From Aquatica leii (taxonomy: Eukaryota; Arthropoda; Insecta; Coleoptera; Lampyridae), in NCBI GenBank assembly GCA_035610365.1, contig CM069433.1, positions 128,110,545-128,174,544 on the forward strand: 64,000 nucleotides of DNA. The letters run 5' to 3'. A model generated the notes under the pieces. That model ran no database searches. It was not told the origin of the DNA and was given only the letters and a program-made list of their open reading frames with translations. Position 1 is the first letter of the stretch, and every line of letters starts with the position of its first letter. Shown one piece after another: positions 1-10,619 of the stretch. The translations under genes and the position numbers were made by a program.

Positions 1-1280
1 CTAATGGAATGTGGTTTTCACATACGCTGATTTCTACAAATACATTTGAAAATGCAGTGCTCAGCTTAATTGTTTACAATACATGTAACAATTTCTTTTT
101 AAATTACAAATTTTATGTAATACTATTAAAACATGCAAACAAATGATTCTAATTAAAATAAATTACATAAACGTGTTTTCTGAGGTAAATAAAAATATTT
201 AATTGCTAAAATATTTCATAATTAATCAGTAGCTTAGTTAATTAAATAATTTTAGTTATAATTGTTAAAGGAGTACTGTAAAGAATATTTCTAAAACTAT
301 CAAACGAGCTAACAGTATGATTAGCAAAATGTTACGAATAAATTAACAAGCATGCTTAACACAAACAATGTTAGTGTTATGTAAACTCGTTTTTAAAATA
401 AAAAAAATAAACATTTACTTTACTACTTTATCAGTAATTATTTATATTTTGGCACAAAAAAACAAACAAACGATTTTAAATGTTATCTATCTAAGTAATT
501 ATGATTTAGAAATGTGATTGTAATTAGATTAGAGTTAGAAAAAATGTTTTTTTATGCTACATTATTACACATAAATAGAATACTATATAGGTAATTAGCA
601 CAAAATCATATTATACTATATTTTTTTTGGTGTGCTTACTGTTCAAATAAAATAGGCAATTTAATTCGGAGGAACGTGAAAATTTTTCATTTATTGCTGT
701 GAACAAACAATTAGTATGAAAGCCGAGTCAACGCCGAAACTGCAATTCATACGAGTTGACAATGCACATTCTTTACGAATTATACCCAATCCTTTTTTAC
801 GACTATATATTTAATTATTTATCAAAGGTAAATAGAAATAAATCATTTACAAGAAGAACAAGTGACAGGAAAAATAAATAACCTACATATAAAAATTTGT
901 GTTGGTAATACCTAAAACGTACTACTGATTCATCCAAGGAGGCTATAAAGTAGGAGGAGAGAGCGTTCCAACTTCTATTCGAAACCATCGGAGTATCAGC
1001 TGTTTATTTTCAAAACCGCCATTGTAGGAACACTTTTTGTGGATATCATAATATGTTTTTATACTTATAAATTCGATGAAAGGCTATGGTTTTATTATAT
1101 TATTATATTTTAGCGCTTCGTGTGTAAATATATCTAAATCAAATTATTTAATATAGTTTTAAGTCGCGTAGTGCTAGTGAATTCAATTAAATAGTTATAT
1201 GGAAGCACAACGCCTAAATAATTTTATAAATTTTATCTAATATAGTTTATTATTTAATAGCGGACTAATTAATTGATTAA
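1..1280. other. AT-rich stretch, no gene seen
   Basis: The sequence is dense in A/T homopolymers with stops in all frames. A slightly GC-richer patch at about 925-1020 could be upstream sequence of the THAP/P-type element that follows, but nothing in it is recognisable. Confidence 0.6.
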
Positions 1281-1284
1281 GATA

Positions 1285-1372
1285 GTTCGATGTGATGCAT
1301 TTAACTGCACTATTCGTAGCAGCAAGAAAAAATTGGACCAAAAGCAGTAGACTCTGTTCTGAACATTTTGAG
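1285..1372 (+). pseudogene. THAP zinc-finger remnant (5' part of a P/THAP9-like transposase)
   Basis: Seen: a frame reading CDAFNC followed by lysines and, after a frame change, SRLCSEHFE. Known: the THAP C2CH domain begins with a C-x(2-4)-C pair and ends with a C-x2-H pair in the context lCseHF; it is the DNA-binding domain at the N-terminus of P-element and THAP9 transposases. The middle of the domain (the F-x-FP core) is missing, so it cannot fold as it stands. GTAAGG follows directly and could be an old splice donor. The transposase core of the same type begins about 400 bases downstream on the same strand, so I take both as one decayed element. Confidence 0.6.
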
Positions 1373-1583
1373 TAAGGAATTTTATAGATTTTCTAATTCT
1401 ATGCAACTGAATGAAGACGCTATACCAAGATTTTTTAAGATTTTTATCGTGTTTGCAACAGGTGTATAATACAATAATTAAAATATTACAAATACAAATA
1501 ATATTAAAAAATTGTATAAATTGAATGCTAATTTGGACAAATTACCTTGAATAAATCTGTTTACATATGTTATTTTAGGTACC

Positions 1584-2722
1584 CAAACTAAAACGACCTC
1601 CTTTAAAATGGCAACTTGAAAATGTAAATCAAGCAGCTCTCATAAAAGAAATTGTGGACCAACGAATCAACAACCATTAAGTTGTGATTACACACGTTTT
1701 TATACCAACCAACGCCATGAACTTTATGTAGTATACCAAAATTAAATAAATTCACTTTAATTTCTCCACAACGGTTACATTGTCCACGCTCATTGTTTTT
1801 GGAACTTTTAAGAAGAGAAACTAAAATTTCTGATGGGAAATATTCAAAAAAAGTGCGTGCTTTACAACAACTAAAACGTCGTCACAAAAATTGCAAGATT
1901 GCAACAATGAAAAATGTCATCAACGGTTTAACAAAAAATAATTTTTTAGGTAAGGAAAATAACCGTTTTTTTCTAAAATTAGTTTTTTAAATAAAGATTT
2001 GTTCACAACTATAGTAAGCAAATCAAATAATAAACCAATTGATAGAAAGTACACGCCAGATTTAAGAAAATTTATACTAACGCTTAATTATTATTCTCCA
2101 AGAGCGTACAATTATGTACGTAATTCTTTTAATTCATGTCTTCCACATACTTTTGTGCGATGGTATCGCTCGATTAATGGACATGCTGGTTTTACCTCAG
2201 AACGTTTTGGTGCAATATGCCAGAAAGTAAACCAGACAAATTCTAAAATATTATGTACCTTCGTGATCGATGAAATAGCAATTCGTCGACATATAGAGTT
2301 TGATGGGAAAAGAATGCATGGTTATGTTGATAGGTATAGGTCTTACAGGTATGTACCAACATATAAAATAAGTCAGGGCCACATTAAAATGCTTTTTGGA
2401 ATAATTCGATACCATGGTAGTTTCAATAATAATCGGACAACTAGACAATTTACAATAATATACAAAAAAATACAAGTGCATACTGTCTTACGGTCTTCAG
2501 AAAGTGGTAACAGCATACCGCTAGAAAAAAACTAAATTCTTGTTCTTCATCATCAGCAGATCATTTATATTATATTTATATATTGCATATTTTGTGGTTA
2601 GAGCTTTATTAAATTCGATTATTTGTCTTGAATGTACCAATGCTCTTACAAAGAAACACAATCATGTGTGGCAACTTGTATTATATGATTGTGGAAACTG
2701 CATTAGAGTATTCCAGTGCTGA
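1584..2722 (+). pseudogene. P-element/THAP9-like transposase, internally deleted
   Basis: Several frames joined by breaks. 1793-1990 is a basic, helix-rich segment matching the N-terminal linker. 1999-2535 holds LNYYSPRAYNYVRNSF (the family's YSPkAYnyvRk helix), WYRSINGHAGF, then VIDEIAIRRHIEF, which contains the first catalytic Asp. After GYVD the frame jumps to ISQGHIKMLFGIIRYHGSF and RTTRQF, which belong to the SQDHLEl-fFg-IRsrGG-nNNP block several hundred residues later in full-length relatives. 2540-2722 continues with YIAYFVVRALL and a C-x2-C pair, the C-terminal IAGfVvrkL motif. The region between, with the rest of the RNase H-like core and the GTP-binding insertion, is absent. Not functional; a non-autonomous deletion derivative in the manner of Drosophila KP elements is possible. 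Confidence 0.75.
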
Positions 2723-3639
2723 TGAATTCAAATAGAACGAAACAGATGTCCACTGGTCTCTATGGTTTCTGCAATTATATCAACAAATTTTTGCACTTGC
2801 ATAGTACAGTTAGGAATATTATGCTGCGTATAATTTAAATACAAAAATTTTGCCACACCATATTGAACTGATTGATAGGTTATATGATAATAACGGTAAT
2901 ATATTAATGCGAAATGTAGCTTGACATGAGGCAGTACAAAAGGACATAAAAAAACTTGCTCTAAAGTTGTTGAACGGTTTTAATAAGGCACTTCGGCATA
3001 TCATCATTAATACAAATGCTCCATATACAGAAGCAGTTGTCGATACATTTTATACACATATAGAGTGCAACTAGTCGTGCTAAAACTACTAACACTCGTA
3101 GATAATCTCAACGTCGTTACTCCAAACGGGTGTTACAGGTATTTATTTTAAGCAATAATACATTTTATACACATATTCATTTAGAATTATCTGCAACAGA
3201 ATTAATTGGAACCACAGATGAAGTGTTATTTCAAAATAACGAGAACATTGGCGAATTGGAAATATACATAGAAGAAAATTATGGGAATAATTTAATATTT
3301 ATTCTTTAACGTTACAAAAAACTTTTAAATGCAATACAGTTTGAAAGTAAAAATGTCATAGAGGAATTTGATGATAACATTGAGTCGAATATATATAACT
3401 ACTATGGTAGGTTAGTGTAATGTATAATACAATTTATTTTTATAATTCCGCCAATACAAATTGCTTTATTTTATTTTTAAGAATTTTACAAATTATATTG
3501 TAAAGAAATAAAAACTAAAGTACTTTCTTGAATAAAATTTGTAGCAAATTTAAACAAAAAAAACTATACTCTATAAATAACAGATTTTTGTTTGCTTTTA
3601 ATATATTGATATATTAAGACAAGACTGGTGTTGTACAAA
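2723..3639. other. Degenerate stretch between two transposase relics
   Basis: Scattered short frames only. About 3150-3420 has weakly coding-looking acidic segments that could be the tail of the P-like element or of another insertion. I recognise no domain and no clear element end. Confidence 0.3.
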
Positions 3640-5451
3640 AGTCATCTTTTTTCAAAATTTGTATACCTAATATTTTAATATCGTTATCATACATAAATAC
3701 ATCCACAAAATGAACAATTTTGTCATCAGTTGTATAAAACCACGCGTCTTTAAAATTATTTTTTTAATAACGATTCGTCATTAATTTTAATTTCTACTTT
3801 GTTTTTCTATTTGCTTGTCATATTTACATAAAGACATTTCTATAAATCGATTTGCGATCTGTTGCAAGCTTTTTGTTCCATTTCATAACATTTTTTTAAT
3901 TTGATATAAGCAATTTTCAAATCTAATTCCATCACTTTTAATGTGCTGCAAATTATGTATATTGATACAACTCTGTGAATTGTCGAATAAAAATAACAAA
4001 TAGTTCTCTACAAATGTCCAAATATTGTTCATATTTATTTGCGAAAACAATTCTAACTGCACAAAATAATGTGAAAAAATTTGCATATGCTTGTTCGTTT
4101 ATAATATTCTGAAATACTACTATTCCAAAATATTAAAAAAAAATTGTCAAGGTCAACCCTTTTCCAGTAATTGAAACAATATAAATCGCGAATTGTTCTA
4201 TGAATTTTGTTGGGTAGTGTTTTTGACGTCAAGCAGTTGTTTAGACCAGTAATATCTACTGCTGATAATTTTGTCATATAACCAAGTGTACCATCTCTCT
4301 CTTTCATTGCACCTAGATGTAATAAATAAAGAGAATCTGCTATAATAACTTCTATGATATCAAAAATAGGGATATCTAACAATAGTGTTGTTAATTTATG
4401 ATATTTTCCATAAGTTTTTTCTCTAAACTTGACATCCAGACAAGATGGAGCACTATTTGTAGATGGAAAAACAACTGTACGAATATTCTCCTTTTGTTAC
4501 ATATTTTAAACAACTATTAATTACGTTCTAACATGCTACACTTGAAATAAATGATCATATAGTTTTAGAGGAGATATTATTATTAAATTCTACAAGCCTT
4601 CAATGAATGCAAAAGCTGGAGAATCACATATGTCACATACATCATATGTTCGTTTATTCTTATCCCATTGTCCATTATTTCTATTAATTTATTTATAAAT
4701 CGTCTTAAAAAAGATTCGACATTTGTAGGTTTATTATGTCAAAAAAAAATAACTATTGGCATCGGTTTAGCACGAGAAATTTCATTTATGTTAAATAAAA
4801 TGGCCCAAAATTGTGCTTTGGAACTTCTGTACAAGGGAAGACCGTCAAAGTTAACATTGAGCGAAATAGTTACTAAAATTTAACGAAAGCATATTTATTT
4901 CTGCATTTAAAAAATAAAAATATTTTGTACCCAAAGAAGCCTTTCAAATAATTAATTAGTCCATTGTGCCAATACTTCCCGTTACTTATGTTAAAAATAT
5001 CTGGCTGTAGTGTTTTTTTAACTGGTATATTTAATAGTGTGCTAGGATCTTCAGAAGGTTTAATGGTTAACTTTTTTTGTAGTATTAATAAAAGAGCTTT
5101 CAAAGAATTATGTGTTATATTGAACAGAATTGCCTAATGCTGTAATTCAAGCTCTGCTTCATTACTTGAATCATATTCTTCATCATACGTCGACATTACA
5201 TCGCTGTTAGTTTCATCTAATTCCTCTGTTGTTTTAAAATAGTGTTCCTGATAATAATCATCTGCTTCAACTTGTTTATTTGCTACAAGTAAATAATAAA
5301 CATATAAGCTGTATTGAAAAAATAAAAGATCAGATACTCTAAATTGAATGCTATGACGTACCGAGATTTAATTGATTTAATGATCTATGTATGACTTTTT
5401 TCTATTTTTATAGTACATCCCGTTTCTCTTAAATCTTTTGAGATCATCCAT
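3640..5451 (-). pseudogene. DNA-transposon transposase relic, insect family with the FENYLYQIK-type C-terminus
   Basis: Read on the minus strand from ATG at 5451: a basic start (MDDLKRFKRNGMYYKNRKK), an acidic stretch (about 5215-5155), LLNIPVKKT and GKYWHNGL (5100-4950), then LNVNFDGLPLYRSSKAQFWA with PIVIFF and NKPTNVESFL (4870-4670), ADSLYLLHLGAMK (about 4330), LPNKIHRTIRDL with YWKRVDLDNFFLIF (about 4200-4120), HNLQHIKSD and FENCLYQIKKML (3960-3885). The order and spacing match a transposase-like protein family that is common in insect and hydra genomes. I recall it being placed near CACTA/EnSpm or related cut-and-paste groups, but I am not certain of the superfamily. At least one stop (about 4740) and several frame changes break it. 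Its orientation is opposite to the P-like relic to its left. Confidence 0.6.
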
Positions 5452-7414
5452 ATTTATGATGGTATACTAAAACACGTGAGCGAACAAGAATAATAAATTA
5501 ATATTGTTCTTTTTGACAAATTAACCTCTGGACATATATATATATACACACACAGATGGCTGAATTAAGAAACTCCAAAGAGGCTCTAAATTAGCTTTTA
5601 CAGTCAAGTTTTTTAAAGTCATTTACTACCGCTACTTTTGCTGTATTAAAGACAGTACGCTCTTGAAAGGTTTAATCTTGTGTAACGTTAATCAGCCACT
5701 AATAAGCTATAAATGAACCTTGCGCGTTAAAGCCATCATAAAAATTAGATTTAAGCTCTTTGCAATCTGAACTTTTTATTTTTAGGACACTTACTTTCTT
5801 AATGATGTTGTCTTCTATATGGTTTTATTTAGTAACTTAATTGTCTTATATATCTACTTTACCTTATTATTGATTTTGTAACATTTTTTTTGTTTTGGTT
5901 AAATAACATTAAACGGTGTTTAAAAAAACACAAAACTTTTTTCCACGTTAGAACAATTACTTAATTAAATTAATGAAAACTTTATGTTTTGGGTTTATGT
6001 AAATGCAGGGTAAGTAATCTAAAACTAAATTTTTTAAATTAACTTTATGTGCAATTGTAATTGCTGTTAATGTTTTACTAATAATGTTTTTAATCAAATT
6101 TGTTAATCGATTTTGAGGTTTTTAACGAATATTTATTTAAAAAATTCAAACTGTTATTATTTTATTCTTTTTAGAGTAAAGTTACACTAAATAAACAAAT
6201 CCAAAGTTAACTCTATTTAGTTTTCGTATAAACTTACTGCATGATTTATGTTCTTTAAATATTTAATTCTTAATTTAATTTCATCATTAGTAAAACTTCT
6301 AACTTTTAACTTTGTTACCGTAGATAGCTAGAAAATTAGAAATGGCGAAATTAGTATAAAGTTCGTAATTTGTTACTTTGTTTGTTTATTAATGCGCAAG
6401 AAAATTGATTCAACTTTTGCTAATAAATAGCAAAGATTTATTTACAATTGTTTTTACACTGTTTTAATTAATATGAGACAAATAACTAATTTAACTGATT
6501 TGTGTTTAGGCAATTTGTAAGAACATATTGAGATAACATAACATCGTTAAGAGAGAAATTTGGCGATAATTTCAGCAGTCCTTTTTTCACTTCGTTTCTA
6601 TAAAATGTAATTACAGGTTAACAAAAACTGTTAAAATGGCCAATAATTAACAACAACAGTTTTATTACCATTTCTGTATAAAAATGTTATTAAATAAAAA
6701 TATTTTAAAATTAGACAGATGGATATAAATCTTGTTTAAACAATTGATTAAATGGACTGTAGGAGTATTGTCAAACTTATGTGATTTCTTAGAAACTATA
6801 AAATTTTAAAGTGATATACGTTAGCATTATTGTCCTTATAACATTGATTTATTAAACAATATATTTCTATTTTATTTTCATTCATAAAATGGTTATTAGA
6901 GCACACAATATTTCAAGAGTTAAATTAATAAAAATCCCTTTAATAAAAAAAAACGTTTGGTTCTGAAAAACAGAAAATTTTAGTTGAGTGAGTGAAATCA
7001 ATAGTAAGTTGAAAATTTATTAAAATTAAAGATAATTTTTACTAATACGCGTTGCAAAACTCAACAATAATAATAATACTTAAAAATATAAAGTGCTATT
7101 TTAAATAAAATAACAATTAAAATGTTACAGCAGATCCGTTATTGTAGCTTTTAAATTTGCGATTCCATGGCACACAGTAGAAAATCCAGAAGATTGAGGT
7201 ATTGGAAAGTTTTAAAACAGATAAGTCATAAACTGTTTAATGAGTACACGATTAACGTGTTTATACTCAGGGTTAACAAATACAATAAATTAAAACCTAT
7301 AATAAATATTCATCTCAAATAAACACTTTTTTTATTTTAAGCTAGTTGTGTTGCAAAAATCAAATAAAATCACGTAATATTTGAACTTAATTTATTTGCT
7401 GTAATCAAAGACTG
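5452..7414. other. AT-rich stretch, no gene seen
   Basis: Stops in all frames throughout. The only structured item is a short dinucleotide run near 5540. I see no element ends. Confidence 0.6.
5534..5554. repeat. (TA)n(CA)n microsatellite
   Basis: About six TA units run directly into four to five CA units. Confidence 0.8.
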
Positions 7415-8019
7415 TTGCAGTTTGTATCCTTTAAAAACAATATGAAAACAGAAAGTACAAGAATGAAAAATAGAAACGTTTCTAATTCGCAACTGGCAGT
7501 ATTATTCTACATTCATAAGGTTACAGATCAAATAGGGAAATTTCTACTTAAGAATGGTATTAAACCCATATACAACTCGATCGGAAAAATCACTCAGATT
7601 CTTCCTTCCCCTAATGACAAGTTCTCTACATTTTCATTTCAAGGTGTATACCAAATTCTTTGTTCATATGGTTTAGTCTACATTGGTGAAACCGGTCGTT
7701 CCGTCATTACACGCATTTCAAATCATGATCGTTGTATAAGGAAAAAAACATATTTTAAAGTCTGCGGTTGCTGTACATCATTTTACTACAGGTCACATTA
7801 TAGGTTTTGATAACGTTTAGGTGTTTGCGAAGTCTCAGTTTGTCCTCAATAGAAATATCCGAGAGAGCATAAAAATCATTAAACACCCCATTAACTTTAA
7901 TCGTCATCAGCCCAAAAACACGCTCCTTTTCCACCGTAACCAAATAAGAGTCTCGCTTAACCAGCCGGGACAATACATCTTCTTTATATACAGCGACTAC
8001 TTCCTCTTAAGTTACTTCA
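7415..8019 (+). pseudogene. Penelope-like element, RT tail plus GIY-YIG endonuclease
   Basis: Retroelement protein C-terminus. 7415-7810: about 70 residues of RT-thumb type sequence, then ILPSPNDKFSTF and GVYQILCSYGLVYIGETGRS, the GIY-YIG core (GVY...YIG) with the downstream Arg. A frame change near 7755-7780 leads to KSAVAVHHFTTGHIIGFDN, the family's KSAvaeH...GH.i.Fd segment, then NIRESIKIIKHPINFNR (about 7850-7905), the usual REaieIiKhpnNfNRddG end. The GIY-YIG nuclease nicks target DNA during retrotransposition. The RT domain is missing upstream, so the copy is 5'-truncated as most PLE copies are. A 115-bp tandem repeat and a hairpin follow at the expected 3' position. Confidence 0.8.
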
Positions 8020-8225
8020 ATAGAGTTTAGAATCTGGTTTGGTTTACAAGTTGATTACTTACTTAACTCTGTAGTGGTTCCTGTTTAGATTGTCGTTTGC
8101 TTTTTCAAGTTCATCGTTTTCTTTCTTACCTTTTATAGAGTTTAGAATCTGGCTTGGTTCTCGAATTAATTATTTAACTCTTTAAAGGTCATTAGTTGCT
8201 TGTTTGAGTTCTTCGATTTCTCTTA
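8020..8225 (+). repeat. Tandem duplication, ~115-bp period, in the PLE 3' region
   Basis: ATAGAGTTTAGAATCTGG begins at 8020 and again at 8135. The two units stay alignable with substitutions over about 90-115 bases. They lie between the end of PLE coding sequence and the hairpin at 8229. Confidence 0.7.
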
Positions 8226-8228
8226 CGC

Positions 8229-8263
8229 CTTGATGAAGCCCCTTACGCAAGTGGGCAAAAAGT
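8229..8263 (+). other. PLE-type 3' hairpin (degenerate CTGATGA-stem-GAAAC)
   Basis: CTTGATGAA, then GCCC paired with GGGC around a loop of about 12 nt, then AAAAAG where the better copies have GAAAC. It has the same design as the hairpins at 9324, 38438, 42315 and 51160. A second hairpin, TTTCGGGT/ACCCGAAA with a 4-nt loop, follows at 8270-8289. Confidence 0.5.
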
Positions 8264-8269
8264 TGGCAA

Positions 8270-8730
8270 TTTCGGGTCCAAACCCGAAAGCCTTTGCTAT
8301 TACAAGTTACAAGAAGTTTAAAGTTTGGTTCCATATTTCTAAAAATTCCTTACTGATTAGGACAAAACAAGGTTCAATTGATGAATACCTTAGTTTACTT
8401 GAAAGAGTGTACAATTTTCTAGAGGTAGTTCTAGTTGATAGGATGATTTCAGATATATCCTTGTTCTGATTCTAGTTGGTTTCAGGAGGATTTTGATAAT
8501 ATACGGCCTGGAGGACACCAATGGCTGGCTTCGTAACCCTGATTTGATATGCCTTAAGGCACCACAATCACTGTAGGCGATGCTTCTATCTCAAGAGGGC
8601 CAGAGGCATCTGGAGCAGTGCTGCAAACATGGCATGCATCAATGGTGTCCAGTAAAGGCCAGGTACATCAACTGGTTATTGACACAATTATTGAATCCAT
8701 TATAATACATAAGACCCATCAAACCATTAT
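8270..8730 (+). pseudogene. Unrecognised coding-like remnant
   Basis: An open frame of 89 codons ends at 8469. Its upstream part (8200-8230) is non-coding, but from about 8265 it reads like protein (GPNPKAFAITSYKKFKVWF, then TKQGSIDEYLSLLERVYN). After the stop, coding-like sequence continues in shifted frames to about 8710 (PGGHQWL, CLKAP, VGDASISRGPEASGAVLQTW, KGQVHQLVIDTIIES). It is richer in G/C than its surroundings. I do not recognise the family. It could be a processed host pseudogene, an endogenised viral gene or part of an uncommon transposon. Left and right limits are uncertain. Confidence 0.35.
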
Positions 8731-9290
8731 ATAATATACATTAGGATTACTTTTTTTATTATTTGTTCTCTTTTATTGTTTTATAGTCTTTTGTCATATA
8801 TATTATATTTTGTGATATGCATAAAATTGTATCAATAGCATCTTGTACGATCTTGTAGATCAAAACGTTTATCAAAAATTTGAGTAAAATCGCCCAGATC
8901 GTCAAGCAACGTATTGTTAAGCTACTGTAAAAGGTTTAAAAAAATAAATTAAAATCGAAACTCAGAGGAATTATTTTACATTTTTTGCATCGTGCTGTGC
9001 TGATAACGTGCAGGAGGTTTCATTTAAAGAAATACAACTTTGGTACTTTAGGTTCTTTGTGACACCCTGTATAATATAAACATTATTTTAAAATGTAACT
9101 ATAATAGATCCTCATATATCCCAAAAGTGAAACTTTTTGAAAGTCATGTATTTTGGCCACAATATTCCGTAACAATAAGCTTCATCTAAACGAGTACATA
9201 ATGATTTATAATTTGATAAACAAATGACAAACAGTAACAAAGTTTATAAATAATAATTAACATTATTGGATTCTTTGTTCAAGGAGGGGC
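8731..9290. other. AT-rich stretch, no gene seen
   Basis: Nothing coding. GACACCCTGTATA at about 9061 resembles a terminal motif common to several insect transposons, but no partner end was found. Confidence 0.4.
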
Positions 9291-10560
9291 ATAAAAAAAC
9301 TGCTCAGTTTTTCTTTATGGCGACGTTTCGTGCACTAAACGTGCACTTCATCAGGCCACTGCAATTTATTACCGTAAGTACAACAACCATCTAATCAAAT
9401 CAGTTAGCAGTAACTAATTACAGATGTAAACAGAACAACACTAAACGTAAGAATTTACGTAGAATATTTAAGCAATTACTCCGAAGTTTGACAAACATGA
9501 ACACGTCCTAAACTTACTGGACAAACAAGGGATTACTAATAGTCAAAGATTAAAAACAATAAATAAGTATAAATAATAAATGACAATACAACTAAACATG
9601 GAGAACAAACACTATGATATGTATAATCAAACATTTGTTTCAAGGTAACCTGTTATCAAAATAGACTAAAAATTGAAAATAACCGCGAAACACAATTAAT
9701 AATTTTTCGTAATTTTAGAAATTTAAATTATTATAAATACTACTTAAATTATTAGTGTCCGTATTAAAATTAATATTATTTTTGTATACGTTGATAAAGA
9801 TCATTTCAGAAACTAATCTTTTCTTGTAATTGTTTTCCACAAATTATGTCCTGTGTCGATGTGATGTACAGATAAAGCGGTTTCTCTTTTTTTAGTTTTG
9901 TAGTAATTGGTTTTTTAATAATTAATTTTCTATTTTGCTGACAATTTAATTTCGTAGTGTCCATTACTAAATTTCGTTGTAACTTGTCTTTAATTATTGC
10001 ATAAAAGTAATTTCAAGAAAGTTTAGATTGAAACTAACTAAGATCATAAACGTAATAAGTCGGCTAAGTAACAATGCAAAAAAAAGTATCATGTTACACG
10101 GCATGTGTTTTACTTCTTGTTGTATGATAAGCATCAGGAAAGACTATTTAACATATATAATTTATTCTGGTATTGACTGTACATTTATGGTTTTTTCTAT
10201 TGATGTGTGTTTTACATTACGCGTTTTACTTCAATCCTACCAAAAACGTTTTTGTCTTTGTTCAAACTTTGTCATCTTTGCTTGCAAGTTGGAAAACAAA
10301 TTTGTAAAAGTCCTCTCCACCCACATTCCTTGTTGTGATCTGAATGACAGATTATATAACTGCAGTCGGTTTGTATTTTTTGCGGCCTTTCAGTAAAAAT
10401 ATTTCAGTAGCTGTTAGGTTTTTAAGAAATTTTTGGTTGCTATTATTTTTGTGGCCATTTAGTAATATTTTTAATTCTTGGAATAATTTGTTAAGTCTTC
10501 TTTTATCTTCTGGAGATCTTGTACTTTGACATGGTTTTCGGACTGGATGTCGTGTCGTTT
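9290..10560 (-). pseudogene. Penelope-like element relic with 3' hairpin
   Basis: On the minus strand, about 9920-9700 encodes KKRETALSVHHIDTGHN and then, after a frameshift, YKKRLVSEMIFINVYKNNIN and NTDTNNLS, the C-terminal end of a GIY-YIG PLE protein (usual order: sALs.H..etGH..dF..., nYykRl.sEmi.I). Further upstream (10515-10345) a minus frame reads lysine-rich sequence (RRLNKLFQELKILL, FLKNLTATEIFLL) that may be the same element's N-terminal part, less securely. The GIY-YIG core itself and the RT are not visible, so there are internal deletions. About 350 bases past the coding end lies the hairpin at 9324-9354. Forward-strand frames over 10028-10529 are antisense to this relic. Confidence 0.6.
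9324..9354 (-). other. PLE-type 3' hairpin, well preserved
   Basis: Minus strand reads CTGATGAA, GTGCAC, loop GTTTA, GTGCAC, GAAAC, then GTCG. The stem is 6 bp and perfect. Flanks resemble the hammerhead core (CUGANGA before helix II, GAAA after it), but there is one extra nucleotide between CTGATGA and the stem. Confidence 0.6.
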
Positions 10561-10619
10561 ATGAATTTGGCTTTCTCGAGTTTCAAGATTTGATGACAAC
10601 TACGAAAAGAAAAAATTGA

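Noticed and set aside
9061..9073. GACACCCTGTATA, also similar strings near 41451 and 56782, as transposon ends
   Set aside because: Such strings are common at insect transposon termini, but no partner ends or target duplications could be paired.
9324..9354. A definite hammerhead ribozyme call
   Set aside because: The core boxes match, but there is an extra nucleotide before helix II and helices I and III are not convincing. I report only a hammerhead-like hairpin.
10028..10529. Two forward-strand open frames
   Set aside because: No recognisable content, and the region reads as PLE-type sequence on the minus strand; taken as antisense shadows.
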